Shown in pieces: positions 1-7,627 of a DNA stretch of 64,000 nt. Under the pieces are notes generated by a model. It did not search any database. It saw only the letters and a list, made by a program, of their open reading frames with translations, and had not been told where the DNA came from. Numbering within the stretch: position 1 is the first letter of the stretch; every line of letters begins with the position of its first letter. Source of the DNA: an uncultured Anaerolineae bacterium (GTDB lineage Bacteria; Chloroflexota; Anaerolineae; Aggregatilineales; Phototrophicaceae); NCBI GenBank assembly GCA_937995825.1, contig CALKJO010000002.1, forward strand, positions 62,001 through 126,000, read 5' to 3'. The position numbers were made by a program, and so were the translations under genes.

Positions 1-741
1 GGGACACAGCTCACGATTGTCGGGCGCTATCGCGGGTCAGCGGAGGATGTGACGGTCACGCTGAGCGGCGAGGTCAACGGCGAACGCCAGACGTTTATCT
101 ACGACGGCTTCACCATGCGCGCGCGCGCCGGCGGCGAGGGCTTCATCGCCCGCCTGTGGGCGACGCGGCGGATCGGCGAGCTGCTCAACACGATCCGGCT
201 CAACGGCGAGAATGCCGAGCTGATCGACAGCATCATCTCACTGAGCATCCGCTACGGCATCATCACGCCCTATACCAGCTTCCTGATCGAGGAAGACGAC
301 ATCCTCAGCCAGATGGGGCGCGATGCAGCGGCGGCGCAGTTCTCAGCGCGGTCGGCGGAGATGGGCTTCAACGCGGCGTCGGGCGCAGGCGCGGTTGCCG
401 CTGCCGATGCGCTGAGCGAAATGGCGGAAGCCGCCGCCCCGATGATGATGCCGCAGGCGACCATGCCCGCGCCGATGCAGCCTAGGTCACCATCCAGCGA
501 GTTCGCAGCGCCCGCGCAAAACCCGATCCAGACCATCGACGGCAAGACCTTCATCTTGCAGGATGGCGTCTGGACGGACACCGCCTTTGAGCCGGAAGCG
601 ATGACCCCGGTCGAGATCGCGTTTTTGAGCGATGCCTACTTCAACCTGCTGACGGAATATCCCGAACTGGCGCGCTACCTGGCGCTGGGCGAGCAGGTGA
701 TCGTAGTGTATGACGGAGTCGCCTACCAGATCACGGCGTAA
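1..741 (+). CDS. C-terminal part of a VIT/VWA-type protein (5' end outside window)
   Basis: The reading frame is open from the first base, so the 5' end is missing; a GTG at 49 is in frame but is probably not the real start. The N-terminal stretch (GTQLTIVGRYRG, then VTLSGEVNGE) and the later segments FIARLWATRRIGELL and YGIITPYTSFL match the region after the von Willebrand A domain in bacterial proteins with an inter-alpha-trypsin-inhibitor (VIT) plus VWA architecture. The tail contains an Ala/Met/Pro-rich low-complexity stretch and a final small domain (TIDGKTFILQDGVW). The VIT and VWA domains and any signal peptide must lie upstream of the window. Role: presumably an envelope adhesion or scaffolding protein, by family inference. 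It is separated from the next gene by a hairpin. Confidence 0.72.
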   Translation, partial: GTQLTIVGRYRGSAEDVTVTLSGEVNGERQTFIYDGFTMRARAGGEGFIARLWATRRIGELLNTIRLNGENAELIDSIISLSIRYGIITPYTSFLIEEDDILSQMGRDAAAAQFSARSAEMGFNAASGAGAVAAADALSEMAEAAAPMMMPQATMPAPMQPRSPSSEFAAPAQNPIQTIDGKTFILQDGVWTDTAFEPEAMTPVEIAFLSDAYFNLLTEYPELARYLALGEQVIVVYDGVAYQITA

Positions 742-764
742 AAGCCGAATTGAGCCGCAGAGAC

Positions 765-805
765 GCACAGGGCGCGGAGTCGAAGCATGACTCTGCGTCC
801 TGTGC
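765..805 (+). terminator. 17-bp-arm hairpin between the VWA and GT2 genes
   Basis: The left arm at 765-781 (GCACAGGGCGCGGAGTC) pairs with the right arm at 789-805 (GACTCTGCGTCCTGTGC). There are two non-Watson-Crick positions, both of which can be G-U in RNA, and the loop is 7 nt. The sequence after it (CGTTTATTG) has only a weak T-run. It probably ends or attenuates the upstream transcript just before the promoter-like box at 816. The left side also contains the CGCAGAGACGC-type motif seen at other intergenic sites. Confidence 0.5.
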
Positions 806-815
806 CGTTTATTGC

Positions 816-821
816 TATAAT
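816..821 (+). promoter_or_regulatory. Extended -10 box (TGC-TATAAT)
   Basis: A perfect TATAAT preceded by TGC forms an extended -10 element. It lies 7 nt before the ATG at 829, so transcription would start at or next to the start codon (leaderless mRNA). No good -35 hexamer is visible. Confidence 0.55.
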
Positions 822-828
822 GCACGGC

Positions 829-1659
829 ATGACTCTGCTATCCGTTGTTATCGTCAACTACAACACCCGCGACGATCTGCGTGCCTGTCTGACGGCGCTG
901 CACGACTGCCGTCCGATGCCCGAGCTGATCGTCGTCGATAATGCGTCGTCCGATGGCAGCGCCGCGATGGTCGAGGCGGAGTTCCCCCGCGTCACGCTGG
1001 TGACGCCGGGACGCAACCTGATGTTCTGCAGAGGTAACAACCTCGGCGCGGCGGTCGCGCATGGCAAATACGCGCTGCTGCTCAACCCCGATACACAGCC
1101 GCCGTCCGGCGCATTGGCGGCGATGGTCGCCTTCATGGAGTCGCACCCCGATTACGCCGGCTGCACCATGCAGATGCGCTATCCCGATGGCAACCTTCAG
1201 CGCACCTGCTCGCGCACTCCAACTTACCGCTATCTGCTGCTGACGCAGACGGCGCTGAAACTGCTGTTCCCGAAGCGGGCAAAACAGGCAGTAGATCATC
1301 ATTATTACGCCGACTGGTCGCGGGAGTGCGAGCGCGATGTGGAGGCGATGCCCGGCTCATGCTGCCTGATGCGGCGGGACGAACTGCGATTGGATGAGGA
1401 TTTATGGCTGTATTTCCCAGAGGATGACTTGGCGCGCCGCCATGCCGGGCGCAAATTCCGCTTTCTGACCAGCCATCCGATCATCCACCGCGAGAAGTCC
1501 GCCACCCGCAGCGCCCGCGCTACCGCGATCTACTTTCGCGATCTGCTCGTCTACACGCGCAAACATCATGGGCTGCCCGCCGCCGCGCTCATGTGGCTGT
1601 GTTCGCGTCCGCTGGCATGGGGCATGGCGCTGCGCTGGCGAATCCGCCCGCCCACATGA
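829..1659 (+). CDS. Family 2 glycosyltransferase (rhamnosyltransferase-like)
   Basis: A 276-residue GT-A fold transferase of the GT2 type, which adds a sugar from an NDP-sugar to a growing surface glycan. The N-terminal signature is canonical: LLSVVIVNYN, then ELIVVDNASSDGS (nucleotide-binding Asp), then LLNPDTQPP as the DxD equivalent, and FPEDDL as the catalytic-base region. It resembles the WbbL/rhamnosyltransferase branch. An in-frame ATG at 787 would add 14 residues with no GT2 match; the ATG at 829 directly precedes the conserved beta strand and sits behind a -10 box, so it is preferred. The stop overlaps the next start (ATGA, 1656-1659), which implies translational coupling to the GT9-TagA fusion gene. 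Confidence 0.88.
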   Translation: MTLLSVVIVNYNTRDDLRACLTALHDCRPMPELIVVDNASSDGSAAMVEAEFPRVTLVTPGRNLMFCRGNNLGAAVAHGKYALLLNPDTQPPSGALAAMVAFMESHPDYAGCTMQMRYPDGNLQRTCSRTPTYRYLLLTQTALKLLFPKRAKQAVDHHYYADWSRECERDVEAMPGSCCLMRRDELRLDEDLWLYFPEDDLARRHAGRKFRFLTSHPIIHREKSATRSARATAIYFRDLLVYTRKHHGLPAAALMWLCSRPLAWGMALRWRIRPPT

Positions 1660-3422
1660 CTCGTTTTCTGATCGTCCAGATCGCCGATATCGGCGATCTG
1701 GTGCTGTCCACGCCGGCGCTTGCCGCCCTGCGCGACTCACATCCCGACGGGACGCTGACCGTGCTGACGACGCCGCACGCCGCGCCAATTTTGCAGCATA
1801 CCCGGCTTGCCGACGCCGTGCTGACGCTGCCGCGCCGCGTTCGCCCGACCGATCCGGCGCTGTTCGCGCTGGCGCGGACGCTGCGCGCCGGAAAATTCGA
1901 CGCCCTTTTGTATTTTCATCATTTCAGCACGCGGGCGGGCGCGGTCAAGCATGGGCTGATTGCGCTGGCGGCGGGCGCGCCCATCCGCGCCGGACTCGAT
2001 AACGGCAATGCCCCGTTTCTGACCCACAAACTGCCAGATCGCGGCTTCGGCGCGGTGCATCAGGCGCAGTACTGGCTCGATTTAGCGGCGCTGTTCGGCG
2101 CCACGCCTGATCCACGCCCTGCCATCGTCGGCATGTCGAAGGCGGATCGGGCATGGGCGGCGGCGCTGCTGCCCAACGGCGCATATATCGCGGTTCACGC
2201 GGGCAGCGGCGGCTACAGCCTGGCGCGCCGCTGGGACGCCGACAAGCTCGCGGACGCCGCAAACCGCATGGCGGAGCGCGAACGGGCGCAGATCGTCATC
2301 GTCGGCGGGGCAAACGACAACCATGCCGCCCTGATCGCCCATCTGCGCGCTCCATACGTCGATCTGACCGGCAGGACGACGCTCAATCAGCTTGCGGCGG
2401 CGCTGGCGCGCTGTCGGCGCTTCATCGGCGCGGACTCCGGCGTGATGCACATCGCGGCGGCGGTCGGCTGCGACGTGACCGCTGTCTTCGGCGCGAGCAA
2501 CCATGCCGCCTGGCGTCCCTGGACGCCGACCGGACACAGCACTGTCGTCCGGTCAGGTGTGCGCTGTTCGCCATGCAGCTACGTCGGGACGGGAGTCGGC
2601 GCGCGCGATGGCTGTCCAGCGCGGACGTGCATGAGATGGGTCACGGCGGAGGATGTCGTCGAACCCAAAACGATCTCGGAACCCCGCCTGACGCGCGCCG
2701 CGCCGACGCTGACGATCCTCGGCTGTCCGGTGTCGCGCATCACCTACGCCGAATGGCTCGATCTGATCGCGGCATGGATGCAAGATGGCGTCTTTCACCA
2801 TGTCGTCACGCTCAATCCCGAAATGATCATGATCGCCCGCCGCGATCCAGTCTTTCGGGTGGTGGTGGAGCGCGCCGATCTGACGCCGCCGGACGGGGTC
2901 GGGCTGCTGATCGCGGCGCGGCTGCGCGGCGAGTCGCTGCCGGAGCGCGTGACTGGCTCGGACGGCGTGCCGCTGATCGCGGCGCGCGCCGCCCGTGAGG
3001 GCTGGCGGCTGTTTCTGCTCGGCGCGGCAGAGGGCGTGGCGGGGCGGGCGGCGGACGCGCTGATCCGGCGGTATCCGAGCTTGCAGATCGCCGGCGTCTA
3101 TGCCGGATCGCCCGATCCAGCGGAGGAAGACGCGCTGGTGGCGCGGATCAACGCAGCCAACGCCGACATTCTGCTGGTGGCGTATGGCGCGCCGGAGCAG
3201 GACAAATGGATCGCCCGCTGTTCAGCACGGTTAAACGTGAAAATGGCGATGGGGATCGGCGGATCACTGGATTTCATCGCCGGAGTCGTGCCGCGCGCGC
3301 CGCAGGCATGGCGGCGCATGGGTGTAGAATGGCTTTACCGGCTGATCCGCCAGCCCTGGCGCTGGCGGCGGATGCTGCGGCTGCCGAGGTTCTTATTGCT
3401 GGCGCTGATGGAGCGAAAATGA
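1656..3422 (+). CDS. Fusion of a GT9 heptosyltransferase-like domain and a WecG/TagA/CpsF glycosyltransferase
   Basis: A 588-residue two-domain enzyme. Residues 1-335 form a GT9 (ADP-heptose:LPS heptosyltransferase-like) GT-B domain: IVQIADIGDLVLSTPAL at the N-terminus, VHAGSGGYSLARRW near 180 and GADSGVMHIAAAVG near 260. Residues 350-588 form a WecG/TagA/CpsF (GT26) domain with GCPVSRITY, TLNPEM (385-390), PPDGVG (411-416) and GIGGSLDFIAG near the C-terminus. The two families are usually separate proteins. GT26 enzymes act on undecaprenyl-diphosphate-linked N-acetylglucosamine, so the fusion may perform two successive steps on a lipid-linked glycan at the cytoplasmic face. The start at 1656 gives a 4-bp overlap with GT2; a longer in-frame ATG at 1593 would run through the GT2 gene. 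The stop overlaps the next gene by ATGA. Confidence 0.88.
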   Translation: MTRFLIVQIADIGDLVLSTPALAALRDSHPDGTLTVLTTPHAAPILQHTRLADAVLTLPRRVRPTDPALFALARTLRAGKFDALLYFHHFSTRAGAVKHGLIALAAGAPIRAGLDNGNAPFLTHKLPDRGFGAVHQAQYWLDLAALFGATPDPRPAIVGMSKADRAWAAALLPNGAYIAVHAGSGGYSLARRWDADKLADAANRMAERERAQIVIVGGANDNHAALIAHLRAPYVDLTGRTTLNQLAAALARCRRFIGADSGVMHIAAAVGCDVTAVFGASNHAAWRPWTPTGHSTVVRSGVRCSPCSYVGTGVGARDGCPARTCMRWVTAEDVVEPKTISEPRLTRAAPTLTILGCPVSRITYAEWLDLIAAWMQDGVFHHVVTLNPEMIMIARRDPVFRVVVERADLTPPDGVGLLIAARLRGESLPERVTGSDGVPLIAARAAREGWRLFLLGAAEGVAGRAADALIRRYPSLQIAGVYAGSPDPAEEDALVARINAANADILLVAYGAPEQDKWIARCSARLNVKMAMGIGGSLDFIAGVVPRAPQAWRRMGVEWLYRLIRQPWRWRRMLRLPRFLLLALMERK

Positions 3423-4402
3423 ACCCATTGATCGCAATCGTGCGTGCCTTTGTCGGGCGGCGAGTCCTGGTGTTGGGCGATGTCATTTTGGATGAATACT
3501 GGATCGGGCGGGCGGCGCGGCTGAGCCGCGAAGCGCCGATCCCAGTGCTGGAATTTGAGGAACGACGGCTGATCCCCGGCGGGGCGGCGAATCCAGCGGC
3601 GAATATCGCGGCGCTCGGCGCGTCGGCAGTGCAGGCAGGCGTGATCGGCGCAGACGCCGAGGGCGAAGCCCTGCGCGCAACGCTGCACTTACGCCGGATC
3701 GACAGCGCCGGGCTGCTGGTCGATAGATCGCGCCCGACGACGGTCAAAACCCGCGTCATGGCGCAGATGGGCTTGCGCTTCCCGCAGCAGGTGGCGCGGC
3801 TGGATCGACTCGCGCGCGCGCCGATCACGCCCGACGTGGAGGCGCACATCGTCGGCTGGCTCGAACATGCTGTGCCGTCGGTGGACGCGGTGCTGCTGTC
3901 GGATTATCACGGTGGGCTGCTGACGCCATCGCTGGTCGAGCGCGTCCGCCGCATCGCTGTCCACAGCGACCGGCTGATCACCGCCGATGCACAGGGCGAA
4001 CTGGACAAATACGCGGGATTCCACGCCGTCAAGTGCAACGCCGATGAAGCGGCGGGGTTTCTGGGGCGCGCTCTGCTGACGGACGACGATTTCACCCTCG
4101 CCGCGCTCGACCTGCGCGACCGCCTGCGCCTGCACGTCGGCATGTTCATCACACGGGGCGCAGGCGGCATCACCATTGCCGCCGATCAGGGCGCGGTGCA
4201 TGTGTCCGCGCCAGCGGTGATCGATGTCTATGACACGGTGGGCGCGGGCGACACCGCCATTGCAGCCATCACGCTGGCGCTGGCGGTCGGGGCAGGCGCG
4301 GTCGAGGCGGCGCGGCTGGCGAACGCCGCCAGCGGCATCGTCGTGCAGCATGTCGGCAATTATGCGCCGAGCGCGTCCGAGCTGATCGCGGCGTTGGAGT
4401 AA
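3419..4402 (+). CDS. rfaE1: PfkB-family heptose-7-phosphate kinase-like protein (RfaE1/HldE kinase domain)
   Basis: A 327-residue PfkB sugar kinase most like the kinase half of HldE/RfaE, which makes D-glycero-beta-D-manno-heptose 1,7-bisphosphate on the way to ADP-heptose. Visible signatures are VLVLGDVILDEYW, the SREAPIPVLEFEE stretch typical of this branch, GGAANPAANIAALGA, the TTVKTRV segment and the PfkB signature YDTVGAGDTAIA near residues 270-280, whose last Asp is the catalytic base. The cytidylyltransferase half found in bifunctional HldE is absent. The ATGA overlap with the GT9-TagA gene supports a role in supplying the sugar used by the GT9 domain, an inference from context. A longer in-frame start at 3206 lies inside the preceding gene and is rejected. 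Confidence 0.83.
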   Translation: MNPLIAIVRAFVGRRVLVLGDVILDEYWIGRAARLSREAPIPVLEFEERRLIPGGAANPAANIAALGASAVQAGVIGADAEGEALRATLHLRRIDSAGLLVDRSRPTTVKTRVMAQMGLRFPQQVARLDRLARAPITPDVEAHIVGWLEHAVPSVDAVLLSDYHGGLLTPSLVERVRRIAVHSDRLITADAQGELDKYAGFHAVKCNADEAAGFLGRALLTDDDFTLAALDLRDRLRLHVGMFITRGAGGITIAADQGAVHVSAPAVIDVYDTVGAGDTAIAAITLALAVGAGAVEAARLANAASGIVVQHVGNYAPSASELIAALE

Positions 4403-4407
4403 GTCGC

Positions 4408-4413
4408 TATAAT
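4408..4413 (+). promoter_or_regulatory. -10 box (GC-TATAAT) upstream of the Uma2 gene
   Basis: A perfect TATAAT preceded by GC, starting 6 bp after the kinase stop. The expected transcription start near 4420 lies 3 nt before a GTG at 4423 and about 24 nt before the ATG at 4444. This is the same box type found at several other gene starts in the window. Confidence 0.5.
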
Positions 4414-4422
4414 CTGAAGTCA

Positions 4423-5036
4423 GTGGGATTGAGGATTACGCTTATGGTGTCCAGACGCGTCGCTCAGCCGACCGTTGACCCGTCGATGGTCATGACGATT
4501 GAGGAATGCATCCGCCGCTTCGATCAGGAAGGGGCATTTGAGATCATCGATGGGGAGATCGTCACCAGAATGGCGAGCGTCGCTGGGCATTCGGAGCTGA
4601 TCAAGCAGTGGTTCATGGCGTTAATGCGCGCTGAACTGGCAGGCGCTGGGTTTGTCCACCGCGAAGCGACGTTTATCATCTCGGAGCGCCCCGACGGGGT
4701 CAAAGGCGCGCGCATCCCCGACCTGATATTCGTCTCCGCCGCGAATCAAACCCCGATTGGCAGACCAAGCCGTTCGTCCTCATCCCCGAACTGGTGCTCG
4801 AAATCGTCTCGCCAACCGATACCTACAGCGAAGTGCAGGCGCGGGTCGAGCGCTACCTGGATGATGGCGTTCGCGCCGTGTGGGTCTTTGATCCGGCGCG
4901 CAGAGCCGTCGATGTGCATCTCGCATCTGGACACCCGTTCACGCTGTCAGGCGGCTCGGCGCTGGAAGATGCACAACTGCTGCCCGGCTGGTCGCTGACG
5001 CTGAAAGACGTGTCTGTCCATCTGGGGCAGCCTTGA
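4423..5036 (+). pseudogene. Uma2-family (DUF820) nuclease-like gene, interrupted by a -1 frameshift
   Basis: The first frame encodes the N-terminal half of a Uma2-family PD-(D/E)XK protein: VMTIEECIRRF, FEIIDGEIV, ARIPDLIFVSAA. It then runs into unrelated Ser/Arg-rich sequence. The second half continues in the -1 frame: DWQTKPFVLIPELVLEIVSP, YLDDGVRAVWVFDP and LLPGWSL. The shift falls at about 4751-4758, at the CCCC run of CAAACCCCGATTGG. One extra base there would restore a normal protein of about 200 residues. GTG at 4423 and ATG at 4444 are both possible starts. The catalytic acids (PDL and LEIVSP) are on opposite sides of the break. It may be a real one-base deletion or a sequencing error; a second, intact family member lies at 21064-21687. 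Confidence 0.8.
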
Positions 5037-5050
5037 CCGAGCTGCCCCAG
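5022..5050. terminator. Perfect 10-bp hairpin between convergent genes
   Basis: CTGGGGCAGC (5022-5031) and GCTGCCCCAG (5041-5050) are exact inverted repeats with a 9-nt loop that contains the Uma2 stop codon. It lies between the converging Uma2 and dihydropyrimidinase genes. There is no T-run on either side, so it is at best a weak intrinsic terminator or a 3'-end stabilising hairpin working in both directions. Confidence 0.5.
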
Positions 5051-5060
5051 CCATCATGAC

Positions 5061-6536
5061 CTACAATATCGGCGCGCCGGGTGACCGCCGCACGAACTGC
5101 CCAGCGCCGTTCTTCCCCAACCACTGATCGCCATCGACCAGCCTGATCCCGCGCTGATACACCTGCACCGGCACGCCGCGCACGGTCATGCCCTCATAGA
5201 CGTTGTAGTCGCAGTGCATATGGTGGGTCTTGGCGCTGATCGTGTGTTCCTTGTTCGGATCCCAGACCACAATGTCCGCGTCCGAGCCGACCGCCAGCGT
5301 CCCTTTTTTCGGATACATGCCGAAGACCTTCGCCGGATTGGTGCAGTGGAGTTCGACGAAGCGCTGCGGCGAAATCCGGCTGCCGTTGACGCCCGCGTGC
5401 CAGACGACCATCATCCGATCTTCGAGTCCGGGCATTCCGTTAGGGATTTTGGCGAAATTGCCCCTGCCGAGTTCCTTGCCCGGACGCCGGTAGGTCGGGT
5501 CTTGCGCTTCGAAGGCATGCCAGTCGCCATTGGGGTGTGCCGCTGCCCATTCGGCGGTCGGTCCGACGCCGCCCTCATACCAGAAGTCGCAGTGATCGGT
5601 GCTGACCACCGCCAGCGTCCCGTCCTTGACCGCGCCCCACAGCACTTCCTGATCGTGTTTGCTGCGGATTGGCGGCGAACAGACGTATTTGGCGCCCTCG
5701 AAGCCCGGCGCAGCCAGATGCTCATCGACCGTCAGGAAAAAATACTGGCAGCACGTCTCGCCCATGACCGGATAGCCGAGCGCCCGCCCGCGCCGCAGCG
5801 CCGCAATCGCCGGCTCGCACGTCATATGCACCACATACAGCGCGCACCCGGTCATCCCCGCCATGACGACGGCGCGGTTGGTCGCTTCGCCCTCGATTTC
5901 CGGCGGACGCGAGCTGGCATGCCATTTCGGTTCGGTCTTGCCCTCCGCCAGCAGCGCCGGCGTCAGCGCCGCCTCGACATCGCCGTTTTCGGCGTGAACC
6001 ATGACGATCATGCCGTGCTTGGCGGCAACGCGCATCGTCCTGAAGAGCGTCGAATCATCGACCTGAAAGACATTTTTATACGCCATGAACAATTTCAGGC
6101 TGGTCACTCCCTCATCGATCAGAGTCGGAATCTCATCCAGCACGGCGTCGTTGAGTTCACGCACCGCCAGATGGAAACCGTAGTCGATCTGCGCCAGCGT
6201 CGCCTTTTTGCGCCATTCGATCAAGCCATCGTGCAGCGAACCGCCTGGCGGCTGGATCACAAAGTCGATGTGCGTCGTTGTCCCGCCGAATGCCGCCGCC
6301 TTGTGACCGGTGTTGAAATCATCGTTGCTGTACGTGCCGCCGAAGGACAGATCGAGATGCGTATGCACGTCGATGCCGCCTGGCATGAGATATTTGCCCG
6401 CGCAGTCCACGACTGTATGCCCGGTCGGGTCGAGATCGCGCCCGATCAGGGTGACGATCTCGCCTTCAACGAGCAGATCGGCGCGAAACATGTCGCTGGC
6501 AGTGATGATCGTGCCGTTTTTGAATAAGGTTCCCAT
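5061..6536 (-). CDS. hydA: Dihydropyrimidinase / D-hydantoinase
   Basis: A 491-residue cytosolic amidohydrolase that opens the ring of 5,6-dihydropyrimidines or hydantoins (reductive pyrimidine catabolism). It shows the metal-binding DVHTHLDL motif (His58, His60), the conserved GGTTTHIDFV segment and SLKLFMAYK, whose first lysine (about K148) would be the carbamylated ligand bridging the two metals. VHAENGD and VSTDHCDF follow, with the later metal ligands. Length and motif order are normal for the family. An in-frame GTG lies two codons upstream (6542), but the GGGAG Shine-Dalgarno sequence is 8 nt from the ATG at 6536 and only 2 nt from the GTG, so 6536 is chosen. It is the last gene of the minus-strand block; no other pyrimidine-catabolism gene is nearby. 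Confidence 0.92.
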   Translation of the reverse strand: MGTLFKNGTIITASDMFRADLLVEGEIVTLIGRDLDPTGHTVVDCAGKYLMPGGIDVHTHLDLSFGGTYSNDDFNTGHKAAAFGGTTTHIDFVIQPPGGSLHDGLIEWRKKATLAQIDYGFHLAVRELNDAVLDEIPTLIDEGVTSLKLFMAYKNVFQVDDSTLFRTMRVAAKHGMIVMVHAENGDVEAALTPALLAEGKTEPKWHASSRPPEIEGEATNRAVVMAGMTGCALYVVHMTCEPAIAALRRGRALGYPVMGETCCQYFFLTVDEHLAAPGFEGAKYVCSPPIRSKHDQEVLWGAVKDGTLAVVSTDHCDFWYEGGVGPTAEWAAAHPNGDWHAFEAQDPTYRRPGKELGRGNFAKIPNGMPGLEDRMMVVWHAGVNGSRISPQRFVELHCTNPAKVFGMYPKKGTLAVGSDADIVVWDPNKEHTISAKTHHMHCDYNVYEGMTVRGVPVQVYQRGIRLVDGDQWLGKNGAGQFVRRSPGAPIL

Positions 6537-6622
6537 ATGCACTTCTCCCTGAATGAAAATTCTGTCCTCAGCAAAGGACCAAAACAGCTGCAGCGATTGC
6601 AGAGACGCCGAGCCTTTTGCTT

Positions 6623-7621
6623 CTACTCGCCCTCCGCTTCTTTTTCCAGGCGCAACCGGCTGATCTGCGAGTCGAGCTTGTCCGCGCCGACACCGCGCCG
6701 GACGACGACATGATCCAGATCGCGCGCGACCAGCGCGTTTGGAAAAACACGGCGCGCCTCTTCAATAATATCGCCTTCGCGGTAGCGGCGCGAGACATGC
6801 GTCAACATCAGCGACCGAACGCCGGTCTCCGCCGCCAGCGCCGCCGCGCGCGCCGCCGTCAGATGCCCATGACGGCGGGCGGTTTCTGCATCGGCTTCGA
6901 GAAACGTCCCTTCGATCACCAGCGCATCGGCATCGCGGACGACCTTTTTGATCGTGCTGTCGACCTTGCCGATGTCGCCGATGACGACCAGCTTCGCGCC
7001 CGCGATCAGCTCACCCAAGACCATCTCCGGCGTGATCGTCCGTCCATCGCCGAGCGTGATCGTTTTTCCCGCCACAAGCTGACCGCGCTCCGGTCCAGCC
7101 GGCACGCCAAGCGCTTCTGCCTGCTCGACCAGAAACGGACGCCGCGCTTTCTCCTGAAAAACATAGCCGAACGAGCTGTACCCCCGATGGGAGACGGGAA
7201 AAGCGCTGACGGTGAAATCTTTGAAGGTCAGCAGCGGCTCGCGCTTGACCGCGTGCAGATTGACCAGCTCAATCGGCAGCGGCGGATCGCCGTGCAGCAC
7301 CACATCAAACAGCAGCGTGTGGACGCGCTGAAGCGTCACTTCGCCGCCGTAGATCGTGATCGACTCCAGCGTGTCCGCCTCCCAGCTCGCCAACGTCGAG
7401 ATCAGACCGCCCAGACCGAGGATGTGATCGAGGTGTTCATGCGTGAGCAGGACGTGATTGAGGCGTTTGAAGCCGATGCCGCTGCGCAGAATCTGGCGCT
7501 GCGTGCCTTCGCCGCAGTCCACCAGGAAGCGCGCTTCGCCCGCGATCACCGCCAGCGCGGGCAGTCCGCGGTGGATCGACGGCGCAGACGCGGAGGTTCC
7601 GAGAAAGACGATCTCAAACAT
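6623..7621 (-). CDS. rnz: Ribonuclease Z (tRNA 3'-processing endonuclease)
   Basis: A 332-residue metallo-beta-lactamase-fold nuclease that cuts tRNA precursors after the discriminator base. MFEIVFLGTSASAPS at the N-terminus and the zinc motif HEHLDH (residues 61-66) followed by ILGLGGL match short-form RNase Z. FPVSHRGYSSFGYVF is the substrate-recognition region, GDIGKVD supplies the bridging Asp, and LMLTHVSRRY the last His. It is slightly longer than typical (about 305-320) because of a Lys/Glu-rich C-terminus. It lies 6 bp downstream of the GT39-like gene and 86 bp upstream of the dihydropyrimidinase start, so it is probably co-transcribed with the hydrolase-like block although functionally unrelated. 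Confidence 0.92.
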   Translation of the reverse strand: MFEIVFLGTSASAPSIHRGLPALAVIAGEARFLVDCGEGTQRQILRSGIGFKRLNHVLLTHEHLDHILGLGGLISTLASWEADTLESITIYGGEVTLQRVHTLLFDVVLHGDPPLPIELVNLHAVKREPLLTFKDFTVSAFPVSHRGYSSFGYVFQEKARRPFLVEQAEALGVPAGPERGQLVAGKTITLGDGRTITPEMVLGELIAGAKLVVIGDIGKVDSTIKKVVRDADALVIEGTFLEADAETARRHGHLTAARAAALAAETGVRSLMLTHVSRRYREGDIIEEARRVFPNALVARDLDHVVVRRGVGADKLDSQISRLRLEKEAEGE

Positions 7622-7627
7622 GATCTG

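Noticed and set aside
1593..1655. Earlier ATG for the GT9-TagA gene
   Set aside because: Would overlap GT2 by 67 bp and add residues without GT9 similarity; ATG at 1656 gives the usual ATGA overlap and starts at the conserved strand.
5214..6527. Open reading frame of 437 codons antisense to dihydropyrimidinase
   Set aside because: The minus-strand gene has full catalytic motifs; the plus-strand product has none.
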